From an uncultured bacterium (GTDB lineage: Bacteria > Methylomirabilota > Methylomirabilia > Rokubacteriales > CSP1-6): a stretch of DNA of 8,287 bases. The position numbers were made by a program, and so were the translations under genes. Location of the stretch: the NCBI GenBank assembly GCA_946479205.1, contig CAMLFJ010000119.1:1-8287 (forward strand). Reading direction: 5' to 3'. The notes under the pieces were generated by a model. The model was not told the origin of the DNA and ran no database searches. It saw only the letters and a list, made by a program, of their open reading frames with translations. This document shows, one piece after another, positions 1 to 7,102 of the stretch. Position 1 is the first letter of the stretch. Each line of letters starts with the position of its first letter.

Positions 1-784
1 GGATCCGGTCGGCGGGCGCGCCCGCCTCGACCACCACGTGGGCGCTCATGGCCTCACGGCCCGAGGTGAGCGTCCAGACGTGCAGGTCGTGGACGCGCCG
101 CACCGAGCGGGCCGCGCGCAGGGCGTCCTCGATCTCGGTCACGTCGAGATGAGGCGGCGCGCCCTCGAGCAGGATATTGACCGCCTGGCGCAGCAGGGCC
201 CAGGTGCGCGGCAGGATGAAGAGGGCGATGAGCGCACCCGCGATGACGTCGGCGCGCGTCCATCCGGTGAAGACGATGACGAGGCCGGCCACGATCACGA
301 GGGCGGAGCTGACCGCGTCGCCGAGGACCTCGAGGTACGCGCCGCGCACGTTGAGGCTCTCCGCGGCGCCGCCGTGCAGCAGCCCCATGCACGCGAGGTT
401 CACGAGGAGACCCAGCGTGGCCACCACCAGGATGGGGACGCCCGGGACGTGGGGCGGCTCCCGGAGCCGCTCGTAGGTGGCGACCAGGATGGCGATCGCC
501 ATCACGCAGAGGACGACGCCGTTGACGAGGGCGGCCAGGATCTCCACGCGGTAGTAGCCGTAGGTCTTGGCCGGCGTGGCCGGGCGCTCGGCGAACCAGA
601 CCGCGAGCAGGCTCAGCAGCACACCCCCCGCGTCCACCAGCATGTGGGTGGCGTCGGCGAGGAGCGCGAGGCTGCCGGTCCAGAGCCCGACCGCCGCCTC
701 CACCACCAGGAACGCGGCGGTCAGCCCGAAGACGGCGAGCAGGCGGTGCTTGTGGCGGGAGCCGTGGGTGTGCCGGCCGTGCAC
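1..784 (-). CDS. Cation diffusion facilitator (CzcD/ZitB-type) metal exporter, 3' end cut by window
   Basis: Inner-membrane metal/proton antiporter of the CDF family, expected to move Zn2+ or a similar divalent ion out of the cytoplasm. The 261 visible residues begin with a His-rich tail (VHGRHTHGSRHKH) followed by six hydrophobic segments. Family signatures are clear: SLALLADATHMLVDA (about residues 38-52, with metal-site candidates D44, H47 and D51), RPATPAKTYGYYRVEILAAL (67-86), SLNVRGAYLEVLGD (143-156) and the start of the cytoplasmic C-terminal domain, VHDLHVWTLTSG (231-242). In the TM5 metal site the common HxxxD is ExxxD here (E152, D156). The start is taken as GTG at 784-782, because an in-frame TGA (793-791, the stop of the DUF192 gene) lies just before it; the next Met would remove TM1. 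No good ribosome binding site is visible, so translation may depend on coupling to the upstream gene, which ends 6 nt away. Perhaps 40 or so C-terminal residues lie outside the window. The family call is firm; the metal is inferred from context. Confidence 0.93.
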   Translation of the reverse strand, partial: MHGRHTHGSRHKHRLLAVFGLTAAFLVVEAAVGLWTGSLALLADATHMLVDAGGVLLSLLAVWFAERPATPAKTYGYYRVEILAALVNGVVLCVMAIAILVATYERLREPPHVPGVPILVVATLGLLVNLACMGLLHGGAAESLNVRGAYLEVLGDAVSSALVIVAGLVIVFTGWTRADVIAGALIALFILPRTWALLRQAVNILLEGAPPHLDVTEIEDALRAARSVRRVHDLHVWTLTSGREAMSAHVVVEAGAPADRI

Positions 785-790
785 GGGTGA

Positions 791-1318
791 TCAGCGGGCC
801 GGGGGCAGCACCAGCCGCGCTTCTCCTTGACGGATGCCCTGGGTCGCGAAGAACCCGGCGTGGGCCTCGACCGCGTAGCGGAAGGACCCGAGCGGCCCGT
901 AGAGCTCGGTGGGGCTCGGGTCCATCTTGAGGATCGCGAAGATGCGGCCGTCCTCCTTGACGAAGGCGATGTCGAGCGCGGCCGGCACGTTCTGCATGTG
1001 GAACTGGGTGACGATCTCCCGCCCGAAGTCGAAGAGGATCAGGTGGCGCTTGATCTCCTCGGGGGTGGCGCACTGGAAGCCGCCGGCCTGGCGCTCGCCG
1101 GTGTCGGCGGCCTTCACGCGGAGCGCGATGCTGCGGGCGCCGGCCTGCACGCTCACCATCCGCACCGGCATGCCCGCGAAGGCCTCGCGCCAGCGCGGAC
1201 ATTCTGGATTCTGGGCTGGATTCGGGGCGGGGGCCTTGGCCGGACCCTGGGCGATGGCCGCGGGGACCGCGAGGACCAGCAGCAGCGCGGCGAGGACGAC
1301 GACTCGCGGGCGGATCAT
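791..1318 (-). CDS. Exported DUF192 family protein
   Basis: Protein of 175 residues with an N-terminal signal peptide (RPR, then a hydrophobic run at about residues 7-22, likely cleavage after AIA near residue 23) and an Ala/Pro-rich linker with Cys40. The rest (about 55-172) matches the DUF192 fold: FHMQNVPAALDIAFVKEDG (106-124), ILKMDPSPTELYG (129-141) and a C-terminal YAVEAHAGFFATQGIRQGEA (148-167). The family motif usually reads FWMKNT; Trp is replaced by His and Lys by Gln here. A second Cys (C83) replaces the usual GLM region, so a C40-C83 disulfide is conceivable. The family has no settled biochemical function; members are commonly secreted or periplasmic. The frame stays open far upstream, but the ATG at 1318-1316 is supported by a strong ribosome binding site at 1326-1331, a proper signal peptide and an ATGA overlap with the upstream permease stop. 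A role in periplasmic metal handling is inferred only from the operon. Confidence 0.88.
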   Translation of the reverse strand: MIRPRVVVLAALLLVLAVPAAIAQGPAKAPAPNPAQNPECPRWREAFAGMPVRMVSVQAGARSIALRVKAADTGERQAGGFQCATPEEIKRHLILFDFGREIVTQFHMQNVPAALDIAFVKEDGRIFAILKMDPSPTELYGPLGSFRYAVEAHAGFFATQGIRQGEARLVLPPAR

Positions 1319-2142
1319 GGATGGGCCTCCCGCGCGGTCGCGGGCCACCGGCGGCGGGCCAGCGACGCGGCGGCGAAGATGAGCAGCGCGGCCAGCACCA
1401 CCGCGCCCCCCGCGGCCAGCCGCAGGTAGTAGGCCGCGATGAGGCCGGTGGTCATGGAGAGCAGCGCGATGCCGATCGCGATCGCGGTGGCGGAGTGGAA
1501 GCTCCGGCCCAGCGCGAAGCCGGTGAGCGCGGGGATCACGATCATCGCGGAGACCAGCAGCACGCCCACCATCCGCATGGCCACCACGGTGGTGAGCGCG
1601 GTGAGCACGGTCAGCAGCAGGTTGAGCGCTCCCACCGGCACCCCGCTGGTGCGGGCCAGGTCCTCGTGGAGCGTGATCGCGAGGAGCTGCTTGTAGAACC
1701 CGCCGATCGCCACCGTGACGACCGCGCCGAGGGCCGCGATGAGCCAGACGTCGCCGCTGGTGACGGTGAGGATGCTGCCGAAGAGGATCGCGAAGAGATC
1801 GGCGTTGAAGCCGCGGGCCAGGCTGATGAGCACCACCGCGAGCGCGAAGCCGCCGGAGAGGAACACCGCGAGGGCCGCGTCGCCCTGGAGCGCGCCGCGC
1901 GCGCGGAGCCGCTCGATCCCGACCGCGCCGGCGAGGGCCACCACCAGCGCGCCCAGCACCGGGGAGACACCGAGGACCAGGCCCAGGGCCACCCCGGCCA
2001 GGGCCACGTGGGCCAGGGTGTCGGCGATCAGGGAGAGCCGGCGCGGGATCAGGAAGACGCCGATGGCCGGGCAGATGAGCGCGGTGACCACCCCCGCCGC
2101 GAAGGCCCGGTGCATGAAGCCGTACTGGAGGAACTCGGGCAT
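1315..2142 (-). CDS. znuB: Metal ABC transporter permease (ZnuB/MntB family), permease 1
   Basis: Inner-membrane permease of the ABC-3 family (zinc/manganese import), 275 residues, about the usual length, with eight or so hydrophobic segments. Family landmarks are RRLSLIADTLAHVALAGVAL (34-53, matching the canonical RRLSLLGDALSHA region), the coupling region HEDLARTSGVPVGALNLLL (159-177) that should contact the ATPase, and MRMVGVLLVSAMIVIPALTG (189-208). The start ATG at 2142-2140 lies 3 nt after the ATPase stop, and its TGA overlaps the DUF192 ATG (ATGA). Its position directly after the ATPase gene makes the two the most likely physical partners, forming an A2B2 importer with one of the binding proteins encoded upstream. 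It differs strongly in sequence from the other permease at 5308-6132, so the pair is not a recent duplication. Zinc rather than manganese is a guess. Confidence 0.93.
   Translation of the reverse strand: MPEFLQYGFMHRAFAAGVVTALICPAIGVFLIPRRLSLIADTLAHVALAGVALGLVLGVSPVLGALVVALAGAVGIERLRARGALQGDAALAVFLSGGFALAVVLISLARGFNADLFAILFGSILTVTSGDVWLIAALGAVVTVAIGGFYKQLLAITLHEDLARTSGVPVGALNLLLTVLTALTTVVAMRMVGVLLVSAMIVIPALTGFALGRSFHSATAIAIGIALLSMTTGLIAAYYLRLAAGGAVVLAALLIFAAASLARRRWPATAREAHP
1326..1331 (-). promoter_or_regulatory. Ribosome binding site of the DUF192 gene
   Basis: GGGAGG on the minus strand, 7 nt before the ATG at 1318-1316 and inside the end of the upstream permease gene. It decides the start of the DUF192 gene, whose reading frame otherwise stays open for more than 1.3 kb upstream. 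Confidence 0.7.
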
Positions 2143-2145
2143 GGG

Positions 2146-2888
<743 letters not shown>

Positions 2889-2889
<1 letters not shown>

Positions 2890-3542
2890 CAGCCGCCGAT
2901 CTCGATCGCGCCGTTCACCGCGCGCGGCCGCGCCGGCTGCGCGGTCTCGGGATGCCGCAGGTCCCACCACGCCCCCGCGGCGGCGCACCCGGCGCCCAGC
3001 AGCACGCCGCCCAGCACGTCGGTGGGCCAGTGGGCGTTCAGGATGACGCGCGCGAAGCCGACCGCGGCGACCAGGGCGATCATCAGCCCGGTGAGGACCG
3101 CGCGCGCCGCGGGCGACACGCGCTCGCGCGTCATGACGTAGAGCAGGATCACCGCGAAGGTGGCGGCCGCGGTCACGTGCCCGCTCGGGAAGCCCCAGTT
3201 GACCCCGCGGGGCCGCGGCCGGCCGACCAGGAACTTGAAGGCCTGCTCCACCGCGCCCCCGATCGGCATCAGCGCGCACCAGAGCCACCAGCGCCGGCGG
3301 GCGGCGCGCGACCAGACGAAGAGGAGCGCCATCGCCGGCGCCAGCACGATCCACTTGCCGCCGTAGTCCACCCACCGGGCGATCGCGTGCAGCGCGGTGC
3401 CGCGGCCCTTCAGGATCTCGTCGTGCAGCGGCACGTCGCCCGGGAGCAGGCCGATCGCGCCGATCACGAGGCTCATCCCGAGGAAGGCGCCCAGCAGGAC
3501 CAGGCAGAGCGCCCGCCAGCGCGCGACGATGGCTGCGTCCAT
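2889..3542 (-). CDS. PAP2 superfamily integral membrane phosphatase
   Basis: Small membrane phosphatase of the PAP2 superfamily, 217 residues with about six hydrophobic segments. The three catalytic motifs are present: K103-x6-R110P111 (KFLVGRPRP), PSGH at 119-122 and R165-x5-H171-x3-D175 (ARVILNAHWPTD, with Ala in place of the usual Ser before Arg). H122 and H171 are the expected nucleophile and acid-base residues, and they should face the periplasmic side. Family members remove phosphate from lipid pyrophosphates or monophosphates such as undecaprenyl pyrophosphate, phosphatidate or phosphatidylglycerophosphate; the substrate cannot be read from sequence. The start ATG at 3542-3540 directly precedes the first hydrophobic helix, but no ribosome binding site is visible in the 20 nt gap to the ATP-grasp stop. 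The stop overlaps the ATPase start by one base. A PAP2 gene inside a metal transporter operon is unexpected. Confidence 0.92.
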
Positions 3543-3562
3543 GGTGGTGATTGTACTCGAAG

Positions 3563-4420
3563 CTAGAGCCGCCGCAGGAGCGCCTCGGCGAAGCGCTGGG
3601 CGGCGGCGGGCGCGTGGGGAAAGAAGAGGCCGGGCTCGTTGACCTCGACCTCCATGATCCGGAAGCCGGCCGCGGTCTCGACCCCGTCGATCCGGGCGTA
3701 GAGCGGGGGCGCCGGGAGCGCGGCCAGCGCCGCGCGGGCGACCCTCCGGACCGCGTCGGCCGGCTCGGGCGTCTCCACGGTGCCGCCCAGGCGGGGCTGC
3801 ACCCGGAACTCGCCGGCGGCCGGCCGCTTGAGCACCGCGTGGGTCATCTCGGTCTCGATGAAGATCAGCGACCACTCGCCCCGGGTCTGGATCTCCTCGA
3901 CGAACGGCTGGATCAGGACCGGCCGGCGCATGGCGCCGGACGCGAGCGCGGCCGCCGCCTCGTCCAGGGTGGCCGCGCTCACGAGCCGCGTGTCGTGCGC
4001 GGAGGCCGAGATCACCGGCTTCATCACGACGCGGCTCCAGCCGCGGGCGGCCATCACCGCCTCGAGGCCCGCGCGGCTCTCGTCTTCCAGGATGACGGTG
4101 GCCACGGTCGGCACGCCGGCCCGCCCGAGCTCGAGCAGATACGCCTTGGTGAGATTCCAGCGCACGAGTGCCGGCGGGTTGAAGACGCGGGCGCCGGCCC
4201 GCTCGAGGCGGTCGAGCCAGCCGACGAAGGCGTCCGGCTCGAAGTGATAGTCCCAGTTCGACCGCAGCACGATCGCGTCGAAGCCCTCCCAGATCGCGTC
4301 GGGCGCGTTCCACGCGCGCGCCTCCACGGCCGCGCCCCGGGCCTCGAGCGCCCGCTGGACGAGCCGATCGCTCTCCGAGATCTCGGGCCAGGTCCGGCAG
4401 GTGACGAAGCAGATCCGCAA
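3563..4420 (-). CDS. ATP-grasp domain protein (glutathione synthase/RimK/DcsG-like)
   Basis: Cytoplasmic ligase-like protein of 285 residues with an ATP-grasp fold, expected to join a carboxylate to an amine or thiol at the cost of ATP through an acyl-phosphate. Visible landmarks are an N-terminal Rossmann-like strand (RICFVTCRTWPE, 2-13), NLTKAYL (89-95), an ATP-binding Lys in VVMKPVISASAHDT (K134), EWSLIFIE (182-189), and the Mg2+ set YARIDGV (R243, D245) and EVEVNEPGLFF (E259, N261). The general layout recalls the DcsG/RimK-type group, but the substrate is unknown. The start is TTG at 4420-4418: an in-frame TAG at 4438-4436 (the stop of the upstream gene) leaves no earlier choice, and the first strand begins at once. 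No ribosome binding site is clear in the 15 nt gap. Its neighbours are a binding protein before it and a PAP2 phosphatase after it. It could modify a peptide or small ligand, or be an unrelated passenger gene. Confidence 0.88.
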   Translation of the reverse strand: MRICFVTCRTWPEISESDRLVQRALEARGAAVEARAWNAPDAIWEGFDAIVLRSNWDYHFEPDAFVGWLDRLERAGARVFNPPALVRWNLTKAYLLELGRAGVPTVATVILEDESRAGLEAVMAARGWSRVVMKPVISASAHDTRLVSAATLDEAAAALASGAMRRPVLIQPFVEEIQTRGEWSLIFIETEMTHAVLKRPAAGEFRVQPRLGGTVETPEPADAVRRVARAALAALPAPPLYARIDGVETAAGFRIMEVEVNEPGLFFPHAPAAAQRFAEALLRRL

Positions 4421-4435
4421 GGATGGGCGCGGCGG

Positions 4436-5311
4436 CTAGCGGCAGCCGAGCGCGATGCGGAGGTTGGCCAGGTTCGCGCGCATCAGTTCCAGGTAGCCGG
4501 TGCCCGCGGCGGCCTCGGCCGGGCTCACGCCCTCGATCGGATTGAGCGGCAGTGGAGTCGCCCCGATCTCCCGGCTCAAGGTCTCGGCGAGGCGCGGGCT
4601 GACCAGCGTCTCGTAGAAGACGTGGGTGACCTTGAGCCGCTGCGCGGTCCGGACGATGGCGGCCAGGTCCGCGGGGCTCGGCTCCGCCTCGGGCGAGATG
4701 CCCATGACCGGCACCTGGGTGAGCCGGTAGCGGCGCGCCAGGTAGGCGAAGGCGGCGTGCGACGTCACGACCTCGCGGCGCGCGCAGTCCGCGAGGCCGG
4801 CCGCGAACTCCAGGTCGAGCGCGTCGAGCCGGCCCACGAAGGCCTTCGCGTTCTCCGCGTACGTCGCGCGGCCCGCCGGGTCGGCCTGCTCGAGCCCGCC
4901 CGCGATCGCCATCACCTGGGAGCGCGCCAGCGTCGGATCGAGCCACACGTGGGGATCGGTGACCCCGCCCACCGTGAGGACGCTGAGCCCGCCGCGCGTG
5001 TTCACGACCACCCCGCGCTGCCCGGTGAGATCGGCGAGCAGCCGCTCGGCCCAGCGATCGAGCTCGGTGCCGCTGTGGACGAACACCGCCGCGCGCCGGA
5101 CCTGGCTCACGTCGCGCGGGGCCGGCTCCCAGTCGTGCGGCTCCACCCCGGCCGGCACCAGCGAGACCACGAGGGCGCGATCGCCCGCGACCTGGCGGGC
5201 GAACTCCCACAGCGGGTAGATGGTGGCCACCACGAGCGGCTTCGCGGGCGGCGCGGCGGGCGCGCAGCCGGCCAGCGCCAGCAGGACCAGCGCGAGGACG
5301 CGGCCGATCAT
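4436..5311 (-). CDS. znuA: ZnuA/AdcA-like metal-binding lipoprotein (binding protein 2)
   Basis: Substrate-binding protein of a metal ABC importer, cluster A-1, 291 residues. It has a short signal peptide ending in the lipobox LALAGC (Cys16), so it is expected to be lipid-anchored in the periplasm. Metal ligands expected from the family are visible: H59 in GVEPHDWEPAPRD, H121 in DPHVWLDP, H185 in VTSHAAFAYLARRY and an acidic fourth ligand, E260 in LNPIEGVS. Three His plus Glu is the arrangement known from zinc-specific AdcA, which favours zinc. The flexible His-rich loop of many zinc-binding ZnuA proteins is absent. Two Cys beyond the lipobox (C176, C290) could form a disulfide. The start ATG at 5311-5309 overlaps the permease 2 stop (ATGA), and no separate ribosome binding site is seen. 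It could feed permease 1 with the ATPase, permease 2, or both. Confidence 0.93.
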   Translation of the reverse strand: MIGRVLALVLLALAGCAPAAPPAKPLVVATIYPLWEFARQVAGDRALVVSLVPAGVEPHDWEPAPRDVSQVRRAAVFVHSGTELDRWAERLLADLTGQRGVVVNTRGGLSVLTVGGVTDPHVWLDPTLARSQVMAIAGGLEQADPAGRATYAENAKAFVGRLDALDLEFAAGLADCARREVVTSHAAFAYLARRYRLTQVPVMGISPEAEPSPADLAAIVRTAQRLKVTHVFYETLVSPRLAETLSREIGATPLPLNPIEGVSPAEAAAGTGYLELMRANLANLRIALGCR

Positions 5312-6132
5312 GCCGGCCGTCGCGCGCGCAGGAGCACGCCGAGAACGAGGAGGGTCAGGCCGAAGGCGCAGACGACGGTGGCGCCGGTCGGGAGGTCGAG
5401 CACCGCGGACGCGAGCATGGCGACGACGCTGACCCCGGCCCCGAAGACCCAGCCCACCGCCAGCCGGCCGCCGATGCGCTGCGCGAGCAGGATGCCCGCG
5501 AGCGCGGGGACGATCAGGTACGAGAAGACGAGCAGGACGCCCGCGATGCGCACCGACGAGGTGACGACCACGCCGAAGGAGGCGTAGAAGAGGAAATCCC
5601 ACCCGCGGACGCGCCAGCCGTCGCGATAGGCCCGGGACGGGTCGGTGGAGATGAGGAAGAACGGCCGGCGGCAGAGCCAGTGGAAGATCCCGATCAGCGC
5701 GTACAGCAGCGCCACCTTGAGCACCTCCTCGCCCCGCACGCTGAGCAGGCTGCCCACCAGCATCCCGCGCAGGTGCTCGGCCCCGTGCGGCGTGCGGTCG
5801 GCCAGGAGCACCGCGCCGGCCGCGGAGACCGCGTAGACCACGCCGATCACCGCCTCGTGGGAGACCAGGCCCCGGCGGCTCCGGGTGAGGGCGAGCACCA
5901 GCGCGCCCAGGATCGTGAAGCCGAGCCCCGCCGCGTAGGACTGCCACGTCTCGAGCTCCCAGCCCAGCAGGAACGCGGCGGTCGCGCCGAGCGCCGCGAT
6001 CTGGGCGAGGGCGATGTCCACGAACACGACCTCCCGCGCGATGACGTGGAAGCCGAGGTAGGCATGAATGCCGGTGAGCACCAGGCACATCAGGAACGGC
6101 ATCCACATCAGCGCGAGCAGATCGCTGGTCAT
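5308..6132 (-). CDS. Metal ABC transporter permease (ABC-3 family), permease 2
   Basis: Second inner-membrane permease of the zinc/manganese ABC-3 family, 274 residues with about eight hydrophobic segments. Landmarks are GIHAYLGFHVIAREVVFVDI (21-40), continuing into ALAQIAALGA (41-50), VTSSVRIAGVLLVFSYLIVP (190-209) and DLPTGATVVCAFG (247-258). It carries a polar insertion around residues 154-180 (CRRPFFLISTDPSRAYRDG) in the region expected to meet the ATPase. Compared with permease 1, the first signature reads REVVFVDIALAQ rather than RRLSLIADTLAH, placing it in another subclass. The start ATG at 6132-6130 lies 6 nt after the stop of binding protein 1; the stop overlaps the start of binding protein 2. 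It is flanked by two binding proteins but has no ATPase next to it. Either it shares the ATPase at 2146-2889 or pairs with one encoded elsewhere. Confidence 0.92.
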   Translation of the reverse strand: MTSDLLALMWMPFLMCLVLTGIHAYLGFHVIAREVVFVDIALAQIAALGATAAFLLGWELETWQSYAAGLGFTILGALVLALTRSRRGLVSHEAVIGVVYAVSAAGAVLLADRTPHGAEHLRGMLVGSLLSVRGEEVLKVALLYALIGIFHWLCRRPFFLISTDPSRAYRDGWRVRGWDFLFYASFGVVVTSSVRIAGVLLVFSYLIVPALAGILLAQRIGGRLAVGWVFGAGVSVVAMLASAVLDLPTGATVVCAFGLTLLVLGVLLRARRPA

Positions 6133-6138
6133 GACGGA

Positions 6139-7086
6139 CTATCTTAGCCCCTCGGCGAGCGCCCGCACGTTGTAGTCCAGGGTGTCGAGGTAGCTCGTGG
6201 CCTCCTTGACCGCGCCCACCGCGGGCGCGAGAACGCGGACCTTCGCGCCCGCCTCCTGGGCCACGCGCTCGGCGAGCTTGACGTCGTTCCAGGGCTCCAC
6301 GACCACGAGCTTGATCTGCTCCTGCTTCATCGCCTGGATGAGGCGGGACAGGTGGCCCGGCGTGGCGGGAATCCCCGGGCGATCCTCGATAGAGCCGCCC
6401 TTGGCGAGCCCGAAGCGCGTGAACAGGTAGACGAAGACGGGATGGTATTGCACGACCTTGGCGCCCTTGAAGGGCGCGAGCGCGGCCACCCAGCGGCCCA
6501 TCGCCTGCTCCACGCTGGCCAGGAACGCGGCGCGGTTCTTCTCGAAGGTCGGGCGCGACTGAGGCTGGAGACGCACGAGGCCATTCAGGATGTTGGCGGT
6601 GATCTGCGGCGCCATGCCGGGGTCCATCGTGTAGTGCGGGTTGCCGACCGGATGGACGTCGCCCATCGAGCGGTCCACCTTGCCGGTCGGCACCTCCAGG
6701 ACCAGCAGCCCCTCCGAGGCGTCCACGCGGCCGGGCGCGCCCGGGAGCACCTTCGGATTGTTGGCGCCCTGCACCACGACCTCGGCCCATTGATCGAGCT
6801 CGAGGCCGTTGATCACCAGCAGGTCGGCGCGCCGCACCTTGACCATCAGGCTCGGGCGCACCTCGAGATCGTGCGGGTTCTGGTTGCCCCGGGCGAGGGA
6901 GTCCACGTCCACGAGGTCGCCGCCGACCGCCTCGGTGAGCGCCTTGAGATCGGTGGTGGTCGCGACGACGCGGAGCTTGTCGGCCGCCGCGGCGTCCGCC
7001 GGTACGAGGCCGGGGGCCCCGAGGACGAGCGCCCCGAGGACGAGCGCGAAGATCGCGATCGCGGCTGCGCGGATGGGGCTACGCAT
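6139..7086 (-). CDS. Periplasmic ZnuA/TroA-like metal-binding protein (binding protein 1)
   Basis: Soluble periplasmic binding protein for a metal ABC importer, 315 residues. It has a Sec signal peptide of about 35 residues (likely cleaved in the Ala-rich run ending near AAAAD) and no lipobox Cys. Expected ligands are H72 in NQNPHDLEVRPS, H151 in GNPHYTMDP and H215 in VVQYHPVFVYLFTRFGL. The usual fourth acidic ligand (DP or NPxE in the C-terminal lobe) is not found; that region reads LAPAVGAVKEATSYLDTLDY (286-305). A conserved-looking stretch, GGSIEDRPGIPATPGHLSRL (230-249), marks a subgroup different from binding protein 2, and D236 or E235 there might act as ligand. The start ATG at 7086-7084 has a GAGGAG ribosome binding site at 7097-7102. 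It lies 14 nt after the barrel gene and 6 nt before permease 2, its natural partner. Zinc or manganese is likely. Confidence 0.92.
   Translation of the reverse strand: MRSPIRAAAIAIFALVLGALVLGAPGLVPADAAAADKLRVVATTTDLKALTEAVGGDLVDVDSLARGNQNPHDLEVRPSLMVKVRRADLLVINGLELDQWAEVVVQGANNPKVLPGAPGRVDASEGLLVLEVPTGKVDRSMGDVHPVGNPHYTMDPGMAPQITANILNGLVRLQPQSRPTFEKNRAAFLASVEQAMGRWVAALAPFKGAKVVQYHPVFVYLFTRFGLAKGGSIEDRPGIPATPGHLSRLIQAMKQEQIKLVVVEPWNDVKLAERVAQEAGAKVRVLAPAVGAVKEATSYLDTLDYNVRALAEGLR
7017..7046. repeat. 15-bp tandem duplication inside a signal peptide
   Basis: Two perfect copies of ccccgaggacgagcg lie head to tail (7017-7031 and 7032-7046). On the coding strand they give a doubled LVLGA pentapeptide in the hydrophobic core of the signal peptide of binding protein 1. 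The duplication is in frame and lengthens the hydrophobic core by five residues. Confidence 0.75.
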
Positions 7087-7096
7087 GGTGGCTGGT

Positions 7097-7102
7097 CTCC
7101 TC
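7097..7102 (-). promoter_or_regulatory. Ribosome binding site of binding protein 1
   Basis: GAGGAG on the minus strand, 10 nt before the ATG at 7086-7084. It overlaps the TGA stop (7103-7101) of the upstream barrel gene, so the terminating ribosome covers the next initiation site. It supports the chosen start of binding protein 1 even though the reading frame is open further upstream. Confidence 0.65.

Noticed and set aside
1..6. GGATCC (BamHI site) at the very first bases
   Set aside because: It might suggest a clone junction, but the bases read smoothly as part of the CDF coding sequence and the window edge is arbitrary.
38..790. Plus-strand open frame of 250 residues opposite the CDF gene
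   Set aside because: Its composition (Arg/Asp/Glu/His rich, no recognisable fold) is that of an antisense shadow, while the minus strand gives a clear CDF protein.
3543..3562. The 20 nt gap between the ATP-grasp and PAP2 genes as a promoter or terminator
   Set aside because: It is too short, with no hairpin, no T-run and no -35/-10 pair.
7087..7100. A Zur-type operator between the barrel gene and binding protein 1
   Set aside because: The 14 nt gap holds only ribosome binding sequence and no palindrome. Any operator would be expected before the barrel gene, outside the window.
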